NCBI RefSeq assembly: GCF_002295065.1
Contig: NZ_NSGG01000011.1
Location: 124,001 to 188,000 of the forward strand
Length of the DNA: 64,000 nucleotides
Direction: 5' to 3'
Source: Mesorhizobium sp. WSM3859
Lineage (GTDB): Bacteria; Pseudomonadota; Alphaproteobacteria; Rhizobiales; Rhizobiaceae
Position numbers and translations under genes: made by a program. A model generated the notes under the pieces. The model was not told the origin of the DNA, did no database searches, and worked only from the letters and a program-made list of their open reading frames with translations. Below, one piece after another: positions 16,448-24,960 of the stretch (within the stretch, counting starts at the first letter, position 1; every line of letters begins with the position of its first letter).

Positions 16448-19400
16448 TTAGGTTGGGGTGGTCTGCGTCAGATCTCCGGTCTCTGAAACAGCCATGCTTT
16501 CCCTATTTTTCGGTTCCTTGACCCTGAACCACGTCACGTAAAGCGCCGGCAGGAAGAGCAGCGTGATCGCCGTGCCGGCGATGATCCCGCCCATCATCGC
16601 ATAGGCCATCGGCCCCCAGAACACTTCGCGCGCGATCGGGATCAGCGCGAGACTGGCAGCCGCGGCCGTCAGCGCGATCGGCCGCATGCGATGCTCGGTC
16701 GCCTCGATCACGGCCGCCCAGCGGTCCTTGCCTTCCTTGACGAGATCCTCGATCTGCACGATCAGGATGACCGAGTTGCGGATCAGGATGCCGATCAGCG
16801 CCAAGACGCCGAGTATGGCGACGAAGCCGAGCGGCGCGCCGCTGGGCACCAGCGCCGCCACCACGCCGATCAGGCCGAGCGGCGCCACCGCCACCACAAG
16901 GAACAGGCGCTGGAAGCTCTGCAACTGGATCATCAGGATGGTCGCCATGACGAACAGCATCAGCGGCACCACCGCCGCGATCGGTCCCTGGCTCTTGGCG
17001 CTTTCCTCGACCGAGCCCGCGGTCTCGACCGAATAGCCGGGCGGCAGCTTGGCGATGAAGGCGTCGACCGACGGCTTCAACTCGTTGACGACCGTCGCCG
17101 GAAGCACGTCGCCGACCAGGCCGGCGCGTACGGTGATCGTCGGCGTGCGGTTGCGCCGCCAGACCGTCGGCTGTTCGAGGTCGTAGCGGAAGCTGGCGAT
17201 TGCCGCCAAGGGGATCGACTCGCCGGTGCCGGTCGGCAATTGCAAGTTCTGCAGCGTCGAGATCGAGCTGCGGTCCGCCTCGCGCGAGCGCGCCACGACA
17301 TCGATCAGATAGGTGGCGTCGCGCACTTGGGTGATCGTCGAACCGCCTACCGTGCTGTTCAGCGCGCTGGCGATGTCGGATGAGGTGATGCCGAGCTGGC
17401 GCGCCTTGTCCTGCAGCACGTCGACCCTCAGCACGCGCTGCGGCTCGTTCCAGTCGAAGGTCGGCGCGGCCAGCTTCGCATTGGCCGAGATCAGGCCGGC
17501 AAATTGCTGCGCGAGTTCCCGCACCGTCTGGATATCGGGGCCGCCGACGCGGTATTGCACGGGGCGACCAACCGGCGGGCCGAGCTCGAGCGGCTTGACG
17601 AAGGCGTCGGTGCCGACGAATTCCTCGCGCAGCAGCTTCTCCAGCGCCGGCTTCACCCGGTTGCGTGCCTCGATGCTCTTGGTGACGATCACGGTCTGGC
17701 CGAAATAAGGATTGGCCGGCTGCACGTCAAAGGCAAGCAGGAAGCGCACCGCGCCCTGGCCGATATAGGAACTGAAATGATCGATATCGGGATTGCCGAC
17801 CAGCGCCCGCTGTTCAAAGCGCTCCATCTGGTCGCGTGTCTCGGTGATCGAGGAGTTCTGCGGCAGATTCCAGTCGACGATCAGCTCCGGCCGGTCGGAG
17901 GGCGGGAAGAACTGCTGCTGGACGAGGCCGAAGCCTGCGACCGAGGCGGCGAACAGAAGCACCGTCACGATGATCGTCAGCCAATGGCGGCGCACGGAGA
18001 AGACAAGCACGCGCCGGAACAGCGAGGTGAAGCGCCCGGGTTGGTCGTGATGTTTCTCCTTCATCGTCGCCGGCAGGATGGTGACGCCGAGCAGCGGCGC
18101 GAACAGCACCGCCACGATCCATGACACCAATAGCGACACGGCGATGACGACAAACAGCGTGAAGGTGTATTCGCCGGCGGCGCTTGAATTGAGCCCGATC
18201 GGGATGAAGCCGGCGACCGTCACCAGCGTTCCCGTCAGCATCGGAAAGGCGGTCGACGTATAGACAAAGGTCGCCGCCTTGCGCAGATTGTCGCCGACCT
18301 CCAGCCGCGCCACCATCATCTCGACCGCGATCATCGCGTCGTCGACCAACAGGCCGAGCGCGATGATCAAGGCGCCGAGCGAAATGCGCTGCAGCGAGAT
18401 GCCGAGATATTCCATGACGGTGAAGGTGATCGCGAGCACAAGAGGTATCGACAGCGCTACGACGAAGCCGGCGCGCATGCCGAGGCTGACGAAGGAGACG
18501 GCGAGCACGATCGCGACGGCCTCGAACAGCGCCCGCGTGAAGCCCGAGACCGCTTCCTCGACAATTACCGGCTGGTCGGCCACCAGATGCACGCCGACGC
18601 CGACGGGCAGGTCGGCCAGCACCTTCTGCATCTCCTCATGCAGCGCCTCGCCGAATTTGAGCAGATTGGCGTTGGGCTTCATGCCGATGGCAAGGCCGAT
18701 GGCATCCTGCCCGTTGAAGCGGAACAGGGTCGTCGGCGGGTCGACATAGCCGCGCCGGATCGTCGCCACATCGCTCAGCCGGAAGAAGCGGTCGTTGACG
18801 CGCAAATTGATGGCCCGCAGGCTCTCCTCGGAGGTGAACTGGCCGCCGACGCGCACGCTGATGCGCTCCGGTCCGGACTCGATGACGCCGGAGGGCGTGA
18901 TCGCGTTCTGCGCCTGCAGGCTGGCGACGATTTGCTGCTGGTTGAGGCCGAGCGCCGCGATCTGCCGGCTCGAGAATTCGAGGTAGATCGCCTCGTCCTG
19001 CGCGCCGATCAGATCGACCTTGCCGGCATTCGGCACGGTCAGGATCTTGGTGCGGACATCCTCCACGTAATCGCGCAGCTGGCGCGGCGTCAGCCCGTCG
19101 GCGGTGAAGGCGTAGATGTTGCCGAAGACGTCGCCGAAGCGGTCGTTGAAGAACGGTCCCTGTACGCCTTGCGGAAGCTGCGCCTTGATGTCGTTGACCA
19201 TGTTGCGCACCTGAAGCCAGTTCGGCACGACGTCGCGCGCCTTGGTGGTGTCCTTCAGGTTGACGAAGATGACGGTCTGGCCGGCGGTGGTGACGGATTT
19301 GGTATAGTCGAGGCTATCGAGCTCCTCGAGCTTCTTCTCGATGCGGTCAGTCACCTGCTGCACCGTCTCCTTGACCGAGGCGCCCGGCCAATTGGCCTGG

Positions 19401-19549
19401 ATGATCATGGTCTTGATGGTGAAGGCGGGATCTTCCTCGCGGCCGAGATTGAGATAGGAGAAAATGCCGGCCACCACGAAGACCAGCATGAAATACCAGA
19501 CCATGGAGCGGTGGCTGAGCGCCCAGTCGGAGAGGTTGAAGCCCTTCAT
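16448..19549 (-). CDS. RND efflux permease (HAE1/AcrB family)
   Basis: The 1033-aa inner-membrane proton antiporter has the RND layout: a TM1 (about 15-35), a large periplasmic porter loop, TM2-6 with LGLLVDDAMIAVEMM carrying the paired Asp residues of the proton relay in TM4, a second TM7, a second periplasmic loop and TM8-12 (ILIRNSVILIVQIED). It belongs to the branch with short TM1 leaders rather than close AcrB homologues; substrates cannot be predicted. It overlaps the upstream adaptor stop by one base. No TolC-like outer-membrane gene is present here. Confidence 0.93.
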   Translation of the reverse strand: MKGFNLSDWALSHRSMVWYFMLVFVVAGIFSYLNLGREEDPAFTIKTMIIQANWPGASVKETVQQVTDRIEKKLEELDSLDYTKSVTTAGQTVIFVNLKDTTKARDVVPNWLQVRNMVNDIKAQLPQGVQGPFFNDRFGDVFGNIYAFTADGLTPRQLRDYVEDVRTKILTVPNAGKVDLIGAQDEAIYLEFSSRQIAALGLNQQQIVASLQAQNAITPSGVIESGPERISVRVGGQFTSEESLRAINLRVNDRFFRLSDVATIRRGYVDPPTTLFRFNGQDAIGLAIGMKPNANLLKFGEALHEEMQKVLADLPVGVGVHLVADQPVIVEEAVSGFTRALFEAVAIVLAVSFVSLGMRAGFVVALSIPLVLAITFTVMEYLGISLQRISLGALIIALGLLVDDAMIAVEMMVARLEVGDNLRKAATFVYTSTAFPMLTGTLVTVAGFIPIGLNSSAAGEYTFTLFVVIAVSLLVSWIVAVLFAPLLGVTILPATMKEKHHDQPGRFTSLFRRVLVFSVRRHWLTIIVTVLLFAASVAGFGLVQQQFFPPSDRPELIVDWNLPQNSSITETRDQMERFEQRALVGNPDIDHFSSYIGQGAVRFLLAFDVQPANPYFGQTVIVTKSIEARNRVKPALEKLLREEFVGTDAFVKPLELGPPVGRPVQYRVGGPDIQTVRELAQQFAGLISANAKLAAPTFDWNEPQRVLRVDVLQDKARQLGITSSDIASALNSTVGGSTITQVRDATYLIDVVARSREADRSSISTLQNLQLPTGTGESIPLAAIASFRYDLEQPTVWRRNRTPTITVRAGLVGDVLPATVVNELKPSVDAFIAKLPPGYSVETAGSVEESAKSQGPIAAVVPLMLFVMATILMIQLQSFQRLFLVVAVAPLGLIGVVAALVPSGAPLGFVAILGVLALIGILIRNSVILIVQIEDLVKEGKDRWAAVIEATEHRMRPIALTAAAASLALIPIAREVFWGPMAYAMMGGIIAGTAITLLFLPALYVTWFRVKEPKNRESMAVSETGDLTQTTPT

Positions 19550-20622
19550 CAGACGCCGCCCTCCGGCACTTTGACCTTCTGGCCCTCGGCCAGGCTGTGG
19601 GCGCCGGCGGTGACGACGCGCATGCCTGCTTCTAGTCCTTTCGCCACCGTGAAGGAGCCGCCATTTTTCGAAGCGACCTTGATCTCGCGCGCGCTCACGC
19701 TGGAGGATTGCGGATCGACGATCCAGACTTTCTCCGACCCATTCTTTTCGAGCAGTGCCGACATCGGCAGTTCGATCGTCGGCGCGACCTTGGTCATGCG
19801 CGTCGCGGTGATCGTCGAACCGAGCCGGAACGCCGTCGGCGGATCGACCAGCGTCAGCTTCACGCGCCGTGTGCGGGTAGCGCCTTCCGACTGCGGCGCG
19901 ATCTCGCGCAGCTTGGCCTGCGTCTTGATCGTCGGCAGCGATTGCAGGACGATCTCGAAGGGCATGCCGACGGTGAGATCGCCGGTCAGCTGGTCGGGGA
20001 TGTCGACCACGGCCTCGCGCGGGTCGGTGCGCGCCACGGTGACGACGGTCTGTCCCGGCGAAACGGTCTGGCCGACCTCGGCGCCGACCGCGGTGACGAC
20101 GCCGTCGAAATCGGAGAACAGCCGGGCATAGCCGAGCTGCTCCTGCGACTTGGCCAAAGCGGCATTGGCGCGCTCGACGCCGGCTTCCGCCGCCTGCCGC
20201 GCCTGTTTGGCGGCATCGAATGTGGCTTGTGAGGTGTTGGCCGAGGCAAGCAGCTGGCGCTGGCGATCCTCGCTGGCGGCGGCGTTGACGAACTGTGCCT
20301 GGGCGTTCGACAGATCGGCTTTCGAAGCCTGGACGGCAAGCTCCAGTGCAGTCGGATCGAGCGCCGCGATGGTCGTGCCCTTGGTGACGAGATCGCCGAC
20401 CTTGACGTCGCGCGAGACGACGCGACCGAGCAGGCGGAAGGCAAGGTCGGCGCTGTATTGCGGTTCGACCGAACCGGCGAAGCCGAAGGTCTCGACGGTC
20501 TTGGGCTCGATCACCACCGACAGCACCGGCCGTATGACCTCCGGAAGCTTCTCTTCCGAACGCGAGCAGGCGGCAAGCGTGGCAAGGATCAGCAAGGGAG
20601 CGATGCGCGGCAACCGGTTCAT
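19549..20622 (-). CDS. RND periplasmic adaptor, lipoprotein (proximal to pump)
   Basis: The 357-aa membrane-fusion protein begins MNRLPRIAPLLILATLAACS, a lipobox with Cys19. The lipoyl half-motifs (LDPTALELAVQ and FDGVVTAVGAEVGQTVSPGQ) flank a coiled-coil hairpin (about 95-165). Beta-barrel and membrane-proximal domains follow. It bridges the RND pump to an outer-membrane channel. The start is coupled to the upstream adaptor by ATGA, and upstream in-frame sequence is not coding, so the ATG at 20622 is used. Confidence 0.92.
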   Translation of the reverse strand: MNRLPRIAPLLILATLAACSRSEEKLPEVIRPVLSVVIEPKTVETFGFAGSVEPQYSADLAFRLLGRVVSRDVKVGDLVTKGTTIAALDPTALELAVQASKADLSNAQAQFVNAAASEDRQRQLLASANTSQATFDAAKQARQAAEAGVERANAALAKSQEQLGYARLFSDFDGVVTAVGAEVGQTVSPGQTVVTVARTDPREAVVDIPDQLTGDLTVGMPFEIVLQSLPTIKTQAKLREIAPQSEGATRTRRVKLTLVDPPTAFRLGSTITATRMTKVAPTIELPMSALLEKNGSEKVWIVDPQSSSVSAREIKVASKNGGSFTVAKGLEAGMRVVTAGAHSLAEGQKVKVPEGGV

Positions 20623-21755
20623 TGGCTGGCTCCAGCGACCTCGACGGTCTGTCCGGGGCTGAGCAATTGTCCGCCGGCGGTGACGACGCTCTGGCCCTCC
20701 TGCAAACCCTTGTCGACGGCGACCACGCCGGAATCGAAGGCGAGCACCTCGACCGGCGCCGTGCTTACAGCCTTGCTCGACGGATCGACGATCCAGACGG
20801 CGGGCTTGCCGGCGGTCGAAGTCAGCGCCTGCCAGGGCAACAGGATGGCCTTGACCGGCTTGGCGCTGACCGTGCCGATCACGGCCGCACCCAGCGGCAT
20901 GCCTGCGGGCGTCTCGGGGATGCCGACCTTGACCCGGATCGACCCAGACTGGGTGTCGACCGCCGGCGAGACCTCGCGCACCTTGCCGGTCGCGCGCACC
21001 TGCGGGTCCGACAGAAGCGTGATCGTCACCGCCGGAGAAGGAGGTGTCTGGACAACCAGTGTCTCGTGTACGTTGAAGACAGCGTCGCGGTCGCCGTCCT
21101 CGGCGATGGTGAACACGGTCTGCGCCGCCTGCACCACCTGCCCGGCCTCGACCTGGCGCGCCGTGATGACGCCGGCGGCCCCAGCCTTGAGCTCGGTGTA
21201 GGACAGGTTTTCCTTGGCATTGGCCAAGGCGCTCTGCGCGGCATCGACGTTGCCCTGTGCCACTTTCAGCGTCTGGTCCGCGGTGTCGAAATCCCGTCTC
21301 GTCGTAAACCCTTGCGAAAGCAGCGTCTTTTGCCGCTGGTACGTGGCCGCGGCCTGGGTGAGCTGCGCCTGTGCGGCGTCGAGGTCGGCCTGCGCCGATC
21401 GCAGGTCCGATTGCTGTTCCTGCGGATCGATGCGGGCAAGCACCGCGCCCTGGTCGACATGCTGGCCGACATCGACCAGCCGCTCGGCGACGCGGCCGCC
21501 GACCCGGAACGACAGATTGTTGAGTGTGCGGGCCGCGATCACCCCGGTCAGCGAGGTCCGCGGCGCATAGTCGGCGAGCGCGACCGTCTGCGTGGTCACC
21601 AATACCGGCAATTTCTTCTCCGCCGCCTGCTGCTTTTGGCAGCCGGATGCCGAGATCGCCGCGCCGGCGCAGGCCAGCAGCAACAGCGTTTTTGAATGAC
21701 AAAGAAGGCGGAGCGGCGAAGACCGCAACGCGGACGATGTCGCGTTCCTGTTCAT
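20619..21755 (-). CDS. RND periplasmic adaptor, lipoprotein (first gene)
   Basis: The 378-aa second adaptor has its lipobox at SASGC (Cys39) after an extended N-terminal region. Lipoyl halves (IDPQEQQSDLRSAQ and AGAAGVITARQVEAGQVVQ), an intervening coiled coil and a C-terminal barrel define an MFP protein. It shares limited similarity with the next adaptor, so the pair is an old duplication rather than a recent copy. It is the first gene of the three-gene efflux operon, divergent from the aminotransferase. Confidence 0.9.
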   Translation of the reverse strand: MNRNATSSALRSSPLRLLCHSKTLLLLACAGAAISASGCQKQQAAEKKLPVLVTTQTVALADYAPRTSLTGVIAARTLNNLSFRVGGRVAERLVDVGQHVDQGAVLARIDPQEQQSDLRSAQADLDAAQAQLTQAAATYQRQKTLLSQGFTTRRDFDTADQTLKVAQGNVDAAQSALANAKENLSYTELKAGAAGVITARQVEAGQVVQAAQTVFTIAEDGDRDAVFNVHETLVVQTPPSPAVTITLLSDPQVRATGKVREVSPAVDTQSGSIRVKVGIPETPAGMPLGAAVIGTVSAKPVKAILLPWQALTSTAGKPAVWIVDPSSKAVSTAPVEVLAFDSGVVAVDKGLQEGQSVVTAGGQLLSPGQTVEVAGASQ

Positions 21756-21868
21756 GGTTCCCTCAACCCGTGGGAGTCGCTCCTGAGATTAATCGATGGG
21801 CGGGAAAAGGAAACCATTTCTGCGGTGCCTATCGGCAGGCTGGTTAAAGGCCTTTTCCGGGCCTGGCA

Positions 21869-21886
21869 GGCCCAATCGACTGGGCC
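21869..21886. promoter_or_regulatory. Inverted repeat in the divergent efflux/aminotransferase gap
   Basis: GGCCCA and TGGGCC flank a 6-bp centre, an 18-bp dyad between the efflux operon and the aminotransferase gene. It could be a repressor operator or a structural repeat. No regulator gene is adjacent, and no family-specific operator is recognised. Confidence 0.25.
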
Positions 21887-21984
21887 ATAGTGCCGACTTG
21901 AGGAAATCGTGAAATAAGGTCAGAAGGGTTTCGATCAACGGAACGGGGCCGATCTCGACGAGGGACGGCCCGATGAGGGACGCG

Positions 21985-23262
21985 ATGAAGAATTCAGCCA
22001 TTTCCGAACGCAAGAACCAGTCGATCTCGCGCGGCGTCGGCATGACGACGCAGATCTACGCCGATCGCGCCGAGAATTCGGAAATCTGGGATGTCGAGGG
22101 GCACCGCTACATCGACTTCTCCTCCGGCATCGCCGTGGTCAACACCGGCCATCGCCATCCGAAAGTCATCGAGGCGGTCAAGGCGCAGCTCGACCGCTTC
22201 ACCCACACCTGCCACCAGGTCGTGCCCTACGAAAGCTATGTACGGCTGGCCGAGCGGCTGAACGGCATGCTGCCCGGCAAGTTCGAGAAGAAGACGGTCT
22301 TCGTCACCACCGGCGCCGAGGCGGTCGAGAACGCCATAAAAATCGCCCGCAACGCCACCGGCCGCCAGGCGGTCATCGCCTTTTCCGGCGGCTTCCACGG
22401 CCGCACCTTCATGGGCATGGCGCTGACCGGCAAGGTCGTGCCCTACAAGGTCGGCTTCGGCGCCATGCCCGCCGATGTCTTCCATGCGCCGTTCCCGGTC
22501 GCGCTGCATGGCGTTTCGGTCGCGGACTCGCTTGCCGCGCTCGACAAGCTGTTCAAGGCCGATGTCGATCCGAACCGGGTGGCCGCCATCATTGTCGAGC
22601 CTGTGCAGGGCGAGGGCGGCTTCTACGAAGCGCCGCGCGATTTCATGGCAGCACTGCGTAAGATCTGCGACCAGCATGGCATCCTGCTCGTCGCCGACGA
22701 GGTGCAGACCGGCTTTGCACGCACCGGCAAGATGTTCGCCATGGATCATCATGACGTGGCGCCCGACCTCACCACAATGGCCAAGAGCCTTGCCGGCGGC
22801 TTCCCGCTGTCGGCCGTCACCGGCCGCGCCGAGATCATGGACGCGCCCGGGCCGGGCGGGCTCGGCGGCACCTATGGCGGCAGCCCGATCGGAGTCGCCG
22901 CCGCGCATGCCGTGCTCGACGTGATCGACGAGGAAAAGCTCTGCGACCGCGCCAATGCGCTGGGCGCCCGGCTGAAGCAGCGGCTGGAATCGATCCGCGA
23001 CGATGTGCCGGAGATCGTCGACATCCGCGGCCCGGGTTTCATGAACGCAGTCGAGTTCAACGACGTGAAGAAAGGCCTGCCGTCCGCCGAATTCGCCAAT
23101 GCGGTCAGGTTGAAGGCGCTCGACAAGGGTCTGATCCTGCTCACCTGTGGCGTCTACGGCAATGTCATCCGCTTCCTGTCACCGATCACCATCCAGGACG
23201 GCGTGATGACCGAGGCGCTGGATATCCTGGAGAGCTCGATCCGCGACGCACGGGGGGCCTAA
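21985..23262 (+). CDS. gabT: 4-aminobutyrate aminotransferase
   Basis: This class III PLP aminotransferase transfers the amino group of GABA (or a similar omega-amine) to 2-oxoglutarate. The 425-aa product starts MKNSAISERKNQSISRGVG, typical for GabT. It shows VTTGAEAVENAIKIAR, VEPVQGEGGF, LVADEVQTGFARTGKMFA, and the PLP-binding lysine in TMAKSLAGGFPL. An ATG four codons upstream (21973) is equally possible. No succinate-semialdehyde dehydrogenase gene is adjacent. Its 3' end overlaps the convergent flavoprotein gene by 4 bp. Confidence 0.9.
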   Translation: MKNSAISERKNQSISRGVGMTTQIYADRAENSEIWDVEGHRYIDFSSGIAVVNTGHRHPKVIEAVKAQLDRFTHTCHQVVPYESYVRLAERLNGMLPGKFEKKTVFVTTGAEAVENAIKIARNATGRQAVIAFSGGFHGRTFMGMALTGKVVPYKVGFGAMPADVFHAPFPVALHGVSVADSLAALDKLFKADVDPNRVAAIIVEPVQGEGGFYEAPRDFMAALRKICDQHGILLVADEVQTGFARTGKMFAMDHHDVAPDLTTMAKSLAGGFPLSAVTGRAEIMDAPGPGGLGGTYGGSPIGVAAAHAVLDVIDEEKLCDRANALGARLKQRLESIRDDVPEIVDIRGPGFMNAVEFNDVKKGLPSAEFANAVRLKALDKGLILLTCGVYGNVIRFLSPITIQDGVMTEALDILESSIRDARGA

Positions 23263-24512
23263 CCAGCGGCTCTTGCCGGCTCGCTTTCGCTGAAGGTGGC
23301 AAGCGCGGCCTTCAGCGCATCCGGCCCGCCTCCCACCGTTTGCGGCGTCGGCGAGAAGCCCGCGCCGAGCATCTTGCGGCCAAGCATGTGGTCGGCCGGG
23401 CGGTTGACGGATTCGATGCCGAGCAGCCGGCTGCCGGCATAGTGGTAGATCGAGAATTTATTCTCGGCGGGATCGCCGAGCACCACGTGGCTGTCCCCGC
23501 CTTGCGTCAGGCCGACCATCTGCAGCTTCATGTCGCCGATATCCGACCAGAACCACGGGACGGCAGAGAAAGGCTCCACGTGCTCGAGGATGGTGCGCGC
23601 GGCGAGCCGCGCCTGGTCGGTGGCGTTCTGCACCGATTCCAGCCGCACGTCGCCGCCCGTGAACCAGTGCCGGTAGGAGGCCGCGTCGCCGATGGCGAGG
23701 ATTTTGGGAACAGAGCTCTGCATGTGCTGGTCGACGCGGATGCCGTTTCCGATGGCGAGCCCAGCGGCCTCCGCCAGCTCGACATTGGGCACCACGCCGA
23801 TGCCGATGATCACCATTTGCGCCGACAGGCGCTCGCCGCCGGATGTGATCGCGGCCGAGACGCGGCCGTTGTCGCCTTCCAGACGGGCAACGGTGGTGCC
23901 GGTCAGGATGCGTACGCCGATCGCCTCCAGGCGCTGGCGCACATGCGCGGCGATGACCGGCGCCACGGCGCGGCCGAGCAGCCGGTCGACCGCCTCGACG
24001 ACGGTGACGTTGCGGCCCGCGGCCCTGAGCGTCGCCGCGATCTCAAGACCGATGAAGCCGCCGCCCAGAATGACCACGTCCTGGCTTTGCGCGCTGAACT
24101 CGCGGATCAGGCGCGCATCGGCCAGCGAGCGCAGCGAGACCACGCCGGCAAGGCCGACACCGTCGAGCTTGAGCAGCCGCGGCCGCGAGCCGGTCGCAAG
24201 CACCAGCCGGTCGAATCCGAGCGTTCCACCGCCTGCCACATTCAACCGGCCCAAGCCGGTATCGATGCTGTCGATGCGCACGCCTGGCCGGTAGTCGATG
24301 GTATTGCCCGTATAGAAGGCCTCGCCGCGCAAGGGCTGCGGCTTGGCTTCGGGGTCCTTGATGAAGGTCTTGGACAGCGGCGGTTTGTGATAAGGCAGTT
24401 CCTGCTCGTCGCCGATCAGGACGACGGGCCCTTCATAGCCCTCTTCGCGCAGGCTGGCTGCAGCCTGCACGCCGGCATGGCCCGCACCGACAATCACAAC
24501 CCCGTTCGTCAT
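23259..24512 (-). CDS. FAD-dependent NAD(P)H:ferredoxin/rubredoxin reductase family protein
   Basis: The 417-aa flavoprotein has the FAD GxGxxG (VIVGAGHAGVQAAASLREEG) at the N-terminus, the PYxKPPLSK motif diagnostic of putidaredoxin/ferredoxin reductases, a second NAD(P)-binding GGGFIGLEIAATLRAAG (about 150), ILAIGDAAS, and a C-terminal reductase domain. It would pass electrons from NAD(P)H to a 2Fe-2S ferredoxin or rubredoxin, but no obvious partner is adjacent. The Bfd gene 2 kb away, on the other strand, is one candidate. It faces the iron cluster divergently. Confidence 0.88.
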   Translation of the reverse strand: MTNGVVIVGAGHAGVQAAASLREEGYEGPVVLIGDEQELPYHKPPLSKTFIKDPEAKPQPLRGEAFYTGNTIDYRPGVRIDSIDTGLGRLNVAGGGTLGFDRLVLATGSRPRLLKLDGVGLAGVVSLRSLADARLIREFSAQSQDVVILGGGFIGLEIAATLRAAGRNVTVVEAVDRLLGRAVAPVIAAHVRQRLEAIGVRILTGTTVARLEGDNGRVSAAITSGGERLSAQMVIIGIGVVPNVELAEAAGLAIGNGIRVDQHMQSSVPKILAIGDAASYRHWFTGGDVRLESVQNATDQARLAARTILEHVEPFSAVPWFWSDIGDMKLQMVGLTQGGDSHVVLGDPAENKFSIYHYAGSRLLGIESVNRPADHMLGRKMLGAGFSPTPQTVGGGPDALKAALATFSESEPARAAG

Positions 24513-24663
24513 CGCAATCCTTTTTTGCCTTGAAATCTAGGCTGTTGCGCCAAGTGGCGATTGTCTGCCGCCGCCGCAAGAGCCGCCGATCGGGTCGCAC
24601 CCAGAACGGCTGTCTGTCAATCGAGCCACTGGCGAACTTTTCCTGCCTCGGCCGGCCTTAAAG

Positions 24664-24692
24664 TTGACATTTGTAGTTTAGAATAATTCTAA
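24664..24692 (+). promoter_or_regulatory. Candidate promoter of the iron cluster
   Basis: A perfect -35 TTGACA (24664-24669) is followed after 17 bp by TTCTAA (24687-24692), a weak -10. The spacer and -10 lie inside the ICE-like palindrome, so a bound regulator would block RNA polymerase. Transcription would start near 24699. Confidence 0.5.
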
Positions 24693-24696
24693 ACTA
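24674..24696. promoter_or_regulatory. Irr box (iron control element-like palindrome)
   Basis: TAGTTTAGAAT (24674-24684), one central A, then ATTCTAAACTA (24686-24696) form a perfect 11-bp-arm dyad. Its core TTTAGAA-N3-TTCTAAA fits the ICE motif bound by the Fur-family regulator Irr in Rhizobiales. Its overlap with the promoter spacer points to repression. Irr is encoded at 60000-60431. Confidence 0.8.
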
Positions 24697-24822
24697 TTGT
24701 TTCAATTGAATTTTTCCTGTGGCGCCAGTTGACTTCCGGTCTTTCCATCGCTTTATGGAGAGCTGCGCGGAAAGCGCATCCCCTTTGATGTCTGGGCCTT
24801 GAACCCTTTCGATTGGAGGCAA

Positions 24823-24960
24823 GTGAGTGTCTTTTTATCGCGAACCGCGCATCGGCGCGGGCACCATTTTTCCCGGCATGCTCATGCCTCGGCGCGGGTG
24901 GACACATGCGCCTTTTGTCAAATTCCGAAAGAACTGGAGAAGCATAATGACGGCACGTAA
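24823..24960 (+). other. Possible small leader ORF, His-rich with CxxC
   Basis: A 45-codon frame opens at GTG 24823 just after GGAGG and ends at 24958-24960, overlapping the imelysin ATG by 14 nt. The peptide would have six histidines and a CAFC pair at 29-32. Third-position G+C is only about 58 percent, so coding is not well supported. A second GTG at 24827, in the imelysin frame, also lies after the same GGAGG and would add 40 residues to that protein. Confidence 0.2.

Larger units (their letters stand above)
24513..24946. other. 434-bp intergenic region with iron-responsive promoter and long leader
   Basis: The left part (24513-24655) shows nothing beyond the likely promoter zone of the flavoprotein gene. 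At 24661-24720 the sequence becomes AT-rich and holds a promoter overlapped by a perfect palindrome. The remaining 250 bp before the imelysin ATG form a long leader that contains a small reading frame (24823-24960) but no obvious terminator. Confidence 0.7.

Noticed and set aside
24827..24946. A 40-residue N-terminal extension of the first imelysin from GTG 24827
   Set aside because: It has a ribosome site, but would bury the normal signal peptide behind a basic, low-GC3 segment; ATG 24947 is better. Left open as an alternative.
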